NCBI GenBank assembly: GCA_031254635.1
Contig: JAIRUB010000060.1
Coordinates: 1-19,525, forward strand
Direction of reading: 5' to 3'
Length of the DNA: 19,525 bases
From: Prevotellaceae bacterium
Lineage (GTDB): Bacteria; Bacteroidota; Bacteroidia; Bacteroidales; UBA932
Part shown: in pieces, positions 7,348-14,463 of the stretch
How the letters are laid out: each line of letters begins with the position of its first letter
Position numbering within the stretch: position 1 is the stretch's first letter
Translations under genes and position numbers: made by a program
Notes under the pieces: generated by a model
What the model saw: the letters and a program-made list of their open reading frames with translations, nothing else
The model's database searches: none
Told to the model about the DNA's origin: nothing

Positions 7348-8550
7348 ATGAAAAAAGGGGAAATAACTGCCGGTATTAATCTATCGGAATTGCTCGACAA
7401 GGCTAAACAAGCTATGGAAAGCGGTTTGCCCGACAATTATTGGCTTACTGCCTAAATTAACGAAATTAAAACCAATGCAAGCGGGCATTGTTATTTATCT
7501 TTAATAGAAAAAGAAGAAGATGGCGACCGTTTGAAAGCCAAAGTCGCCGCCACGGTTTGGGCTTCGGCTTTCCGTATGATTAAGCCTTATTTTGAAAGTA
7601 GTACAGGGCGTCCCTTCTCTGCCGGACTAAAAGTCTTGGTAAAGGCAAGCATTCAGTTTCATGTATTGTATAGAATAAGCCTGAATATTGTTGATATAGA
7701 GCCGTCCTACACTGTGGGCAGCATGGCGCTGCAACGCCGCAATACCATCGCCCAACTGCAAAGCGAAAGAGTGTTTGATATGAATCGTGAGTTGGAGTTT
7801 CCCCTGTTGCCGCAACGTATTGCTGTAATCTCATCGGAACAGGCGGCTGGGTATCAGGACTTCATTCACCATTTGTATGACAGTGATTCCGGTTATGCCT
7901 TTGCTGTAACCCTTTTCCCATCATCGGTACAGGGCGTTGCTGCGGTTACTGAAATTATAGCTGCGCTTGATGCCATTCATAACTGTCAGGAGGCTTTTGA
8001 CGTAGTGGCTATTATTCGTGGCGGCGGCGCTACAGCCGACCTGATATGCTTCGACGACTATTCCTTAGCCGCCCACGTAGCCCAATTCCCCTTGCCCATA
8101 CTCACCGGTATCGGGCACAATAAAGATGAGAGCGTAGTTGATATGGTGGCGCACGAATCGCTAAAAACCCCCACTGCCGTTGCCGACTACCTCATTGATT
8201 GCTTGAGTTCGCAAGAAGCCGAATTGGAAGCGCTCGGCGAAATTATAGAAAACATTGCTCTCGCCGTGTTGAATAAAGAACAACATACGCTTTCCTTACT
8301 GAAACAAGAACTTGCCATGCACAGCCAACAGCACTTGCAACAGGAACAGTTTAAGTTACAACTCTACGCCAACGACCTGCAAAGCTACAACCCGTATAAC
8401 GTGCTGGCGCGTGGTTATGCCGTAATAAGGCAACAAGGAAAAGCGCTCACCGACCCTACCGCTATTCTCCCGCAGGACGAAATGGAAATTACCCTGCACA
8501 AAGGGAAGTTTACAATTACAAATTATAATTTACAAACGAATAAGGATTAG
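7348..8550 (+). pseudogene. xseA: Exonuclease VII large subunit, with in-frame TAA
   Basis: From ATG 7348 the frame reads MKKGEITAGINLSELLDKAK and on to DNYWLTA, then TAA at 7453-7455, then INEIKTNASGHCYLSLIEK. This is the N-terminal OB-fold of XseA, where relatives have Glu (YWVxAE) at the stop position, so a GAA to TAA change is the simple explanation. The catalytic domain is complete: IAVISSEQAAGYQDF, RGGGATADLICFDD and GIGHNKDESVVD followed by TPTAVADY. The enzyme, with XseB, degrades single-stranded DNA to oligonucleotides. A restart at TTG 7531 would lose most of the OB-fold. The 3' end runs into a simple A/T repeat and stops with TAG, four bases before xseB. Full length would be 400 residues including the stop position, a little short but normal for this phylum. 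Identity is certain; function is doubtful if the stop is real. Confidence 0.9.
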
Positions 8551-8554
8551 ATAT

Positions 8555-8752
8555 ATGGCTACGAAGAAAAACAATGCCACCATAAGCTATCAGTCGGCTA
8601 AAGCTGAATTGGAAACTATTGTCAACAAACTGAAAAGCGGCACAGCCGACATTGACAGCCTATCGGTAGAGATGAAACGTGCCAAAGAATTATTGGCATT
8701 TTGCATGGAGCGCCTGCGGCAAGTGGAGGAGGAGTTAAGAATTGAAACTTGA
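8555..8752 (+). CDS. xseB: Exonuclease VII small subunit
   Basis: A 65-residue protein starting MATKKNNATISYQSAKAELE, with the helical hairpin pattern of XseB: ELETIVNKLKSGTADIDSLS followed by VEMKRAKELLAFC. It packs around the large subunit to make exonuclease VII. The ATG lies four bases after the xseA stop, so the two are co-transcribed and probably translationally coupled. Length and position both fit the family. It is intact although xseA carries a nonsense codon, which argues for a recent lesion or a sequence error. The gene is convergent with the response regulator, with only 26 bases between them and no visible terminator. Confidence 0.88.
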   Translation: MATKKNNATISYQSAKAELETIVNKLKSGTADIDSLSVEMKRAKELLAFCMERLRQVEEELRIET

Positions 8753-8778
8753 GAATTAATACCCCTTCCCGCTTATCC

Positions 8779-10103
8779 TCAAAGTTTCATACCGTATTGG
8801 TGCATTTTGTTGTATAGGGTTTTGCGGTCAATCTGCAAGATGCGGGCGGCTTCGGTTTTATTTCCATTGGAACGGCGTAGCGCAGTTTCTATCAATTCCT
8901 GCTCATTTTTAGGGTGCAAAGGTTTGCCAAACTCCGCACGATTTTTTAGGGAGGGAGCCGATAAGAGCGGCAAATTGTCAGGGGTAATAATATCGCCTGT
9001 TGTGAAAAGCGCTGCACGCCTTATCACATTACGTAATTCACGCAGGTTTCCATTCCATGAGTAGCCGTCTAATAGCTGCAAGGTTTCTTCGGAAATGCCT
9101 TGAATAGTTTTTCCTAATTCCTCATTTGCTTCCTGCAGAAAATGCGCTGCAAATAAGGGGATATCATCTTTACGTTCACGCAGGGGCGGCACGGTTATCG
9201 AAAATTCGTTCAAACGGTAATACAGGTCTTCGCGGAATCGTCCGTTGGCAATTGCCTGCTCCAAATCCTCGTTGGTAGCCACGATAATCCGAACGTCCAC
9301 GGAAATATCGGAAGCTGCTCCCACAGATCGCACTTTTTTTCTTGTAGCGCCCTCAACAGTTGCATCTGTACTTCGTAGGGGAGGTTGCCCACCTCGTCAA
9401 GAAAAATCGTGCCACCGTCAGCCTGTTCAAAAACGCCCTTTTTATCAGCAATGGCTGAGGTAAAAGAGCCTTTCAAGTGACCGAACAGTTCGCTGGGCGC
9501 CAACTCGCGCGACAGCCCTCCGCAGTCCACCGCAATAAAGGGAGCGTTACGCCAGTCGCTCAATTCGTGAATCTGACGGGCAACATATTCCTTACCCGTT
9601 CCGCTTTCGCCAAAAATCAATACCGACATACGTGTAGGAGCTACCATCTGCACCATTTCCAATAATTGCCTTGCAACACGATTTTTCCCCACCACCATAC
9701 CGTAATGTGATGTTCTTTCTTTAAAAATTGTCGGAGGCGCATCTTTGGCTTGGACTGCCTGTTCTATTTTCTGTTTAAGGATAGACGGGTTTACAGGTTT
9801 TTCTAAGAAATCGAAAGCCCCAAGTTTAATAGCCGATACAGCGCTTTGTATATCCGCATAACCTGTCATAATAATTACGGGAAGCGTTGCCTGCCGCTCT
9901 TTTATCCATGCCAGCAACATAATACCATCGCCATCGGGTAAGCGAAGGTCGGTCAACACCAAACAAAAGTCGTTTTTTTGTAGTGCTTTTTTTGCCTGCT
10001 CCATACTCGACAACAATAACGCTTCAAAACCGTTTTTGTAGAACCAGTTTTTCAACATATCGCCAAAGTCAGCATCATCTTCTACAATAAGAATCTTGCA
10101 CAT
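8779..10103 (-). pseudogene. Sigma-54-dependent response regulator (NtrC family), split by a -1 frame change
   Basis: Joined, this is a 441-residue NtrC-type activator. Residues 1 to about 120 are a receiver domain (Asp9/Asp10, phosphorylatable Asp52 in LTDLRLPDGDG, Lys102 in LEKP). An AAA+ domain follows: Walker A GESGTGKE, loop 1 KGSFTSA, Walker B GGTIFLDEVG, then after the break IVATNEDLEQAI, GRFREDLYYRLN and PPLRERKDDIP. A Fis-type helix-turn-helix ends it (NKTEAARILQIDRKTLYNKM). The break is in the run of seven A (plus-strand T 9334-9340): the first frame leaves the family after LLRALQEKK, and the other resumes with VRSVGAASDISVDV. One added A, or a -1 ribosomal slip on A-AAA-AAG, restores it. 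I place the start at ATG 10103, preceded by AGGAG and a -7 element; earlier codons are not conserved. Loop 1 GSFTSA differs from consensus GAFTGA. No sensor kinase is in the window. Confidence 0.86.
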
Positions 10104-10121
10104 TGCTCCTGATTTAACGTG

Positions 10122-10154
10122 CAAAGATACATTTTTTTTAGCTGATTTCAGCAA
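10122..10154 (-). promoter_or_regulatory. Promoter of the response regulator
   Basis: Minus strand TATCTTTG at 10129-10122 (TAnnTTTG) with TTG at 10154-10152, 22 bases upstream. It lies just ahead of the AGGAG and ATG of the regulator, in the 64-base gap behind the transporter gene, and supports the start at 10103 rather than further upstream. Confidence 0.5.
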
Positions 10155-10167
10155 TTTTTAACAACTA

Positions 10168-11076
10168 TTAGGCTTCTTTATAGGGTTCTATATGTATAAT
10201 TACGTGAGTAGTAGTGCCATAATAATTTTTTAGCCTCATTTCTATTTCCGTAATTATTTGGTGCGCTTCTTGAAGCGGAATAAGACCGTCCATTCTGATG
10301 TGAAATTCAATGGCGTAAGCCTCTCCTATCTTTCGGGTACGCAGGTTATGCAGGTCGCTTACCTGTTCAAATTCACCCACTATATTTTCTATTTCCCGCT
10401 CTATCTTTTCGGGCAATGACCTTTCCATTAGTTCATCCATGCAGGGTTTCATCAGGCGCAGGGCAACCCACACAATAAAGAAACTTACGATCAAAGCCGC
10501 GATGGGGTCTAAAACCGTCCATTTTTCGCCCAGCAGTATAGCCCCTCCAATACCAATAGCCACGCCTATGGACGAGAGCCCGTCGCTGCGGTGGTGCCAT
10601 GCGTTGGCAACAAGCGCGGCCGAGTGCAGTTTTTTCCCGCCAACAACGGTGTACCAATACAGTACTTCTTTCAACACAATGGACACAAGGGCTGCGGCTA
10701 AGGCTAAAACTCCCGGCGAGGGTAAAACTTCGCCTTGAATTACACGTATAATATCGCTTACCCCGTTCCACGCAATGCCTGCGCCCACCAGCAGCAAGAT
10801 AAGTCCGATGATAAGCGTGGCAAAGGTTTCAAATTTTCCATGACCGTATTTATGGTTTTTATCCTTGGGCTTGTTGGCAATGCGTACAAAAATCAGAATA
10901 ATGAAATCGGTAACAAAATCGGACAGGGTATGAACTGCATCGGCAATCATAGCCGCACTATTGCCCACTACGCCTGCAACGAATTTAAATACCAACAGGA
11001 TGCAGTTCAACACCGCGCCCACAATGGTTATCTTGTAAATTCCCCTTTCACGTTGTTTTGTAGGTATATCGCTCAT
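10168..11076 (-). CDS. Cation diffusion facilitator (zinc/iron efflux) transporter
   Basis: A 302-residue inner-membrane metal/proton antiporter. The start at ATG 11076 (MSDIPTKQRERGIYKI) is preferred over an earlier ATG because the upstream sequence is not family-like and contains the promoter. Several hydrophobic helices are visible, with the two metal-site motifs of the family: HTLSD in ADAVHTLSDFVTD (helix 2) and HHRSD in NAWHHRSDGLSS (helix 5). The C-terminal about 90 residues form the cytoplasmic regulatory domain (VSDLHNLRTRKIGEAYAIE then HIRMDG, ending HVIIHIEPYKEA). The HxxxD/HxxxD pair fits zinc, iron or cadmium transport of the FieF type; the substrate cannot be fixed from sequence. 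It is divergent from pyrF and upstream of the response regulator on the same strand, so a metal-response link is possible but unproven. Confidence 0.9.
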   Translation of the reverse strand: MSDIPTKQRERGIYKITIVGAVLNCILLVFKFVAGVVGNSAAMIADAVHTLSDFVTDFIILIFVRIANKPKDKNHKYGHGKFETFATLIIGLILLLVGAGIAWNGVSDIIRVIQGEVLPSPGVLALAAALVSIVLKEVLYWYTVVGGKKLHSAALVANAWHHRSDGLSSIGVAIGIGGAILLGEKWTVLDPIAALIVSFFIVWVALRLMKPCMDELMERSLPEKIEREIENIVGEFEQVSDLHNLRTRKIGEAYAIEFHIRMDGLIPLQEAHQIITEIEMRLKNYYGTTTHVIIHIEPYKEA

Positions 11077-11096
11077 AATCGAATGAAAATGTTTTG

Positions 11097-11104
11097 CAAA
11101 GGTA
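11097..11104 (-). promoter_or_regulatory. -7 element for the cation transporter gene
   Basis: Minus strand TACCTTTG matches TAnnTTTG and lies 20 bases before the chosen start at 11076. It supports that start over the ATG at 11178, which would lie upstream of the promoter. The -33 box is not clear. Confidence 0.5.
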
Positions 11105-11134
11105 ATAACTTTCCCCCAACTTTCTATCTGAAAG

Positions 11135-11166
11135 TTGCATTTGTTAATTGAAAGTATGTATCTTTG
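11135..11166 (+). promoter_or_regulatory. Promoter of pyrF
   Basis: TTG at 11135-11137 and TATCTTTG at 11159-11166, spacing 21, followed by TAAGG and the pyrF ATG at 11190. The promoter is back-to-back with that of the cation transporter gene. Confidence 0.55.
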
Positions 11167-11189
11167 TTTTCTAATCACAATTTAAGGCT

Positions 11190-12005
11190 ATGACGCTAAC
11201 AAACTTATATGAGCAAATCCTTTTGAAACGTAGTTTTTTGTGCGTGGGATTAGACACTGAGACGGAAAGGTTGCCCGCACATCTGCACAAATCTGCCGAA
11301 CCTTTATTTGATTTCAACAAGGCAATTATTGATGCCACAGCCGCGTATGCCGTAGCCTACAAGCCTAATCTGGCTTTTTATGAGGCAGCAGGCGCCTCCG
11401 GCTGGCTTCAATTGATGAAAACCGTAGCTTATATCAGGCAGTGCCACCCGAAAATCTTCATCATTGCCGATGCTAAACGTGGCGATATCGGCAACACCTC
11501 AAAATTATATGCTGAAACTTTCTTCAAAAATATGGACGTGGACGCGGTAACGCTCTCGCCCTACATGGGGCGCGACACCGTTGACCCATTTCTTCGTTAC
11601 GAGGGAAAATGGGCAATACTGCTTGCGCTGACTTCCAATCCCTCGGCAGCCGATTTTGAATTAACCGAAGAGGCGCACACAGGCAAAAAGTTGTATGAAA
11701 AAGTGATAACTACCTCTATGCAATGGGGTACTGCCAACAACCTGATGTATGTGGTGGGAGCAACCCAAGCCGCTATGTTGGAAAATATTCGAAAAATCAT
11801 ACCCGACCATTTTCTTTTAATCCCGGGGATAGGGGAGCAAGGCGGCAGTCTTGAAGAAGTGGCTAAATACGGCATGAACAAATACTGCGGTCTATTGGTC
11901 AACTCCTCGCGGGCTATCATTTATGCCGACAACAGCGAACAGTTTGCCGAAGCCGCAGGAGCGCAAGCCCGCGAACTGCAGCAGCAAATGGGGAGGCTGC
12001 TGTGA
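11190..12005 (+). CDS. pyrF: Orotidine 5'-phosphate decarboxylase (long, type 2)
   Basis: A 271-residue enzyme converting orotidine monophosphate to UMP, the last step of pyrimidine synthesis. The catalytic motif is DAKRGDIGNTSKLYAETFF with Asp94, Lys96 and Asp99; an upstream FLCVGLDTETERLP and YKPNLAFYEAAG shape the substrate site, and LTSNPSAADFE plus LLIPGIGEQGG make the phosphate-side loops. The length and the GNTS sequence fit the longer PyrF group found in Bacteroidota and actinobacteria rather than the 230-residue E. coli type. The ATG at 11190 is preceded by TAAGG and a promoter. Stop TGA at 12003-12005 is followed within a few bases by a short dispersed repeat and then the ubiD-family gene on the same strand. 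The gene is intact. Confidence 0.95.
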   Translation: MTLTNLYEQILLKRSFLCVGLDTETERLPAHLHKSAEPLFDFNKAIIDATAAYAVAYKPNLAFYEAAGASGWLQLMKTVAYIRQCHPKIFIIADAKRGDIGNTSKLYAETFFKNMDVDAVTLSPYMGRDTVDPFLRYEGKWAILLALTSNPSAADFELTEEAHTGKKLYEKVITTSMQWGTANNLMYVVGATQAAMLENIRKIIPDHFLLIPGIGEQGGSLEEVAKYGMNKYCGLLVNSSRAIIYADNSEQFAEAAGAQARELQQQMGRLL

Positions 12006-12042
12006 GGGGTGACGGGTACAAGGTAAAGGGTGAAAAGTAAAG
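12006..12042 (+). repeat. GGTACAAGGTAAA-type dispersed repeat, copy 1
   Basis: The stretch GGGTACAAGGTAAAGGGTG and the AAAAGTAAA after it belong to the same low-complexity family as the repeats inside ubiD (12699-12765) and after it (13925-13966). It occupies the start of the pyrF-ubiD gap. Confidence 0.6.
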
Positions 12043-12046
12043 CCAA

Positions 12047-12075
12047 TTTAAGAATTTAAAGATTTAAGAATTTAA
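12047..12075 (+). repeat. TTTAAGAATTTAA direct repeat
   Basis: Two identical 13-base copies, 12047-12059 and 12063-12075, three bases apart, just before the ubiD start at 12082. They look like slippage-type simple sequence. They leave no recognisable TAnnTTTG promoter, so ubiD is probably read from the pyrF promoter. Confidence 0.6.
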
Positions 12076-12081
12076 TAAACA

Positions 12082-13920
12082 ATGAATATGCACTCGTCAC
12101 TTCGGAAACATATCGCAGAACTGGAGCGCAGCGGCGAACTCGTCCGCATCAAGGAATTTGTTGACCCTGTATTGGAAATGGCTGAGATTGCCGACCGTAT
12201 GGCGAAAAGTCCTAAGGGCGGAAAAGCGTTGCTCTTCGAAAATACCGGCACCGATTTCCCTGTGTTGATGAATATGATGGGCTCCGAACAACGGATGTGC
12301 CGTGTGTTGGGCGTAAGCAACTACAACGAAATAGGGCAACGCATTGATAATTTATTTAATGCCCTGTTATCGCCCAAGCAAGGGCTGTGGGATAAATTAA
12401 AACTCCTGCCCACCTTGAAACAAGCCTCCCAATGGATGCCGCGGGTAGTTCGTAAACGCGGCGCTTGTCAGGAGGTGGTAATGAAAGAGCCTCAGCTCTC
12501 GCAATTATCCATTCTGCAATGCTGGCCCCACGATGGCGGTCGGTTCATTACCCTGCCCATGGTACACACCAAAGACCCGACTACAGGAATGCGCAATCTT
12601 GGCATGTATCGTATGCAGGTCTTTTCAGATACCACTACCGGTATGCACTGGCATAAACATAAGACAGGGGCAAGACACTTTAATGAGTTTAAGGAAATGG
12701 TACAAGGTAAAAGGTACAAGGTAAAAGGTAAAAACCTTTCACCATTTCACCCTTTACCTTTTACCCGTTTCCCTGTGGCGGTGGCGCTGGGCGGCGATTC
12801 CATCTATAGTTTCTGCGCCATTGCGCCTATGCCCGACAATATGGACGAATATCTTTTAGCCGGCTTTCTGCGTAACAAAACGGTGGACTTAGTGCCCTGC
12901 CTCACTCAGCCCTTAGAAGTACCCGCCGATGCCGACTTCATTATCGAGGGATATATTGATGTAGAAGAACCCTTAGTAATCGAAGGTCCTTTCGGCGACC
13001 ACACGGGGTTTTATTCTTTTGCCGACAAATATCCGCTCTTTCATGTTACTGCCATCACGCATCGCCGCGATGCTGTGTATCCGGCTACCGTGGTCGGGAT
13101 TCCCCCACAGGAAGATGCTTATGTTGGACAAGCCATCGAGAAAATTTTTCTGGCGCCTATCCGCTTAACCATAGCGCCTGAAATACGAGATATTCATATA
13201 CCTTTTGAGGGAGTTGTGCACAATATTGTATTGGTGAAAATCAACCAACAATACGAAGGGCAGGCTATAAAGGTGGCTCATGCCTTGTGGGGCGCGGGAC
13301 AAATGATGCTCAACAAAATAATGATTGTTATTGACGAAAATGTTCCGCTTAACGATTATCAAGCCGTGATGCAGCTTGTAGCAAAACATTATCGCCCCGA
13401 GCAGGACACTTACTTCAGTCGCGGTCCCTTGGATATCTTAGACCATTCCACCGTCACTACCGGCTTTGGCGGAAAAATGTGCATTGATGCCACAAGAAAA
13501 ATGGAGAATGGAGAATGGAGAATGGAGAATGAAATGTTCCAACAACCCAACGTCATTGCGAGGAGGTCGCAGACCGACGAAGCAACCCCGCCACTTACAG
13601 GTAATCTTAATTCGAACATCACCTTTCTCTTCGACAAAGAAGTTGACACCTCCGACTTTTCCACCTGCGCATGGCTGCTCGGCAATAATGTTGACCCTGC
13701 CCGCGACTGCAAGATTGAAAACGGAAAACTTATCATTGATGCGCGCAGCAGAGGCAAGGCTCCGCGCTGGCCCAACATCGTTTGTATGGATACCGCCACC
13801 ATAGCCGCAATAGATAAAAAATGGGACAAATTAGGATTAGGACCTCTTCTCTCATCTCCATCAATAAAATTCCAAAGATTAGTGCGAGAAGGAGGAGCGG
13901 AGGTAATGAACAATGAATAA
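12082..13920 (+). CDS. ubiD: UbiD-family prenyl-FMN decarboxylase with two repeat insertions
   Basis: A 612-residue non-oxidative decarboxylase that would use prenylated FMN, in this phylum usually assigned to quinone (menaquinone/futalosine-route or ubiquinone-like) synthesis. Family segments in order: SSLRKHIAELERSGELVRI at the start, NMMGSEQRMC, RNLGMYRMQVFSDTTTGMHW and HKHKTGARHF (cofactor region), PVAVALGGD, IEGPFGDHTGFYS with the catalytic acidic residues, and NNVDPARDC near the end. Two stretches do not belong to the family: about residues 206-229, encoded by an inverted and tandem repeat, and about 473-503, encoded by a heptamer repeat plus a palindromic element. Both keep the frame. 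Two in-frame ATGs, 12082 and 12088, are equally possible starts. The prenyl-FMN maker UbiX is not in the window. The family is certain; the exact substrate is not. Confidence 0.9.
   Translation: MNMHSSLRKHIAELERSGELVRIKEFVDPVLEMAEIADRMAKSPKGGKALLFENTGTDFPVLMNMMGSEQRMCRVLGVSNYNEIGQRIDNLFNALLSPKQGLWDKLKLLPTLKQASQWMPRVVRKRGACQEVVMKEPQLSQLSILQCWPHDGGRFITLPMVHTKDPTTGMRNLGMYRMQVFSDTTTGMHWHKHKTGARHFNEFKEMVQGKRYKVKGKNLSPFHPLPFTRFPVAVALGGDSIYSFCAIAPMPDNMDEYLLAGFLRNKTVDLVPCLTQPLEVPADADFIIEGYIDVEEPLVIEGPFGDHTGFYSFADKYPLFHVTAITHRRDAVYPATVVGIPPQEDAYVGQAIEKIFLAPIRLTIAPEIRDIHIPFEGVVHNIVLVKINQQYEGQAIKVAHALWGAGQMMLNKIMIVIDENVPLNDYQAVMQLVAKHYRPEQDTYFSRGPLDILDHSTVTTGFGGKMCIDATRKMENGEWRMENEMFQQPNVIARRSQTDEATPPLTGNLNSNITFLFDKEVDTSDFSTCAWLLGNNVDPARDCKIENGKLIIDARSRGKAPRWPNIVCMDTATIAAIDKKWDKLGLGPLLSSPSIKFQRLVREGGAEVMNNE
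12699..12765 (+). repeat. Palindromic/tandem repeat inserted in ubiD, copy 2
   Basis: Two tandem copies of the 14-mer GGTACAAGGTAAAA (12699-12712, 12713-12726) run into one arm of a perfect 13-base inverted repeat, GGTAAAAGGTAAA (12720-12732) and TTTACCTTTTACC (12753-12765), with a 20-base loop. The element replaces what should be a direct join from the GARHFNEF region to PVAVALGG and adds about 23 residues without a stop. Confidence 0.8.
13503..13530 (+). repeat. GGAGAAT heptamer repeat inside ubiD
   Basis: Four perfect copies of GGAGAAT in tandem. Four heptamers are 28 bases, so a change of one copy would shift the reading frame; the rest of the inserted segment must compensate. It encodes the stretch KMENGEWRMENE. 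Confidence 0.85.
13551..13588. repeat. CGTCATTGCGAGG-type palindromic element inside ubiD
   Basis: The segment opens CGTCATTGCGAGGAGGTC and closes GACCGACGAAGCAACCC, able to fold as TTGC/GCAA outside and GGTC/GACC around a GCA loop, with mismatches between. It resembles the palindromic element beginning CATTGCGAGG and ending CGAAGCAATC that I know as dispersed in many bacterial genomes. Here it is translated in frame as VIARRSQTDEATP. Confidence 0.7.
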
Positions 13921-13924
13921 TGTG

Positions 13925-13966
13925 AAAGGGTACAAGGTTAAAAGGTGAAGGGTGAAGGGTGAATGG
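13925..13966. repeat. GGTACAAGGT / GAAGGGT repeat, copy 3
   Basis: The stretch AAGGGTACAAGGTTAAAAGG is followed by tandem heptamers GAAGGGT (13947-13953, 13954-13960) and a near copy. It starts five bases after the ubiD stop and provides the last codons and stop of the DUF4442 gene on the minus strand. Confidence 0.65.
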
Positions 13967-14381
13967 GTATTTTCGTAACAAACCATTCAAATACTGATTG
14001 CATAATTGATACTTCATTCTCGTCAAAAAGTGAAACTTCCACTTTCAACAAAGCTCTTCCTCTTTTACTCAATGCTTCAAGAATTTCTGTTTTTTCAGTT
14101 TCCAAGAACTTTGCTTTGGAAAAAACAACTCCTGTTGCTGGTTTCTTGTACTTGGTCTCTACTTTTCTAACCACAGGGACAATGTCTGTCAATTCCGAAA
14201 ATTCGTTTAATAAAAACTGTCCGCTGCTCGCTTCCGCCAACGAAAACAAGGCGCTTGCGTGTACCGTATTCAAATGGTTTCGATATTCAAAACGGTCTTC
14301 TAACATAAGAAGAAACTCGGTTCTGTCAGACATTTTCAGTCCGATAAAATTATTGAATGGTAATTGTGTAAGGCAGTACAT
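13938..14381 (-). CDS. Hotdog-fold DUF4442 protein (thioesterase-like)
   Basis: A 147-residue protein of the hotdog superfamily. It begins LTQLPFNNFIGL, then RFEYRNHLNTVHASALFSLA followed by EASSG, the conserved N-H-x-T-x-H-A-x3-F-x-L-A-E core that forms the central helix of PaaI/YiiD-like thioesterases, and ends with the strands VVFSKAKFLE and LLKVEVSLFD. Members probably hydrolyse acyl-CoA or acyl-carrier thioesters, but DUF4442 substrates are unknown to me. I keep the start at ATG 14381 because LPFNNFIG precedes the next Met and is family-like. The last seven or so residues (HPSPFTF) come from the repeat at 13925-13966, so the natural end has probably been replaced. It is convergent with ubiD with 17 bases between stops and lies 82 bases downstream of the flavodiiron gene. 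Confidence 0.78.
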   Translation of the reverse strand: MYCLTQLPFNNFIGLKMSDRTEFLLMLEDRFEYRNHLNTVHASALFSLAEASSGQFLLNEFSELTDIVPVVRKVETKYKKPATGVVFSKAKFLETEKTEILEALSKRGRALLKVEVSLFDENEVSIMQSVFEWFVTKIPIHPSPFTF

Positions 14382-14463
14382 TTTTATCTTTAATATTTAA
14401 AGATTTGACCTTTCTAATTGAGATATAGTTTCTTTTATAGGTTTTAAACCGTTCTCACTTGCG

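Noticed and set aside
7531..8550. A shorter intact xseA starting at TTG 7531
   Set aside because: It would begin inside the enzyme and lose most of the OB-fold; the upstream frame to ATG 7348 is clearly XseA.
10735..11151. 138-codon plus-strand frame opposite the cation transporter
   Set aside because: Shadow of a well-supported membrane protein gene; composition is not protein-like.
13503..13588. CRISPR-like array
   Set aside because: The repeats are 7-base tandem units without spacers, joined to an unrelated palindrome, and lie inside a protein-coding frame.
13410..13913. 167-codon minus-strand open frame opposite the ubiD 3' end
   Set aside because: It is the shadow of ubiD and its repeats; no family-like sequence and no promoter.
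12006..13966. Composite transposon carrying ubiD
   Set aside because: The flanking repeats are short and low complexity; no transposase, target duplication or terminal inverted repeat is seen.
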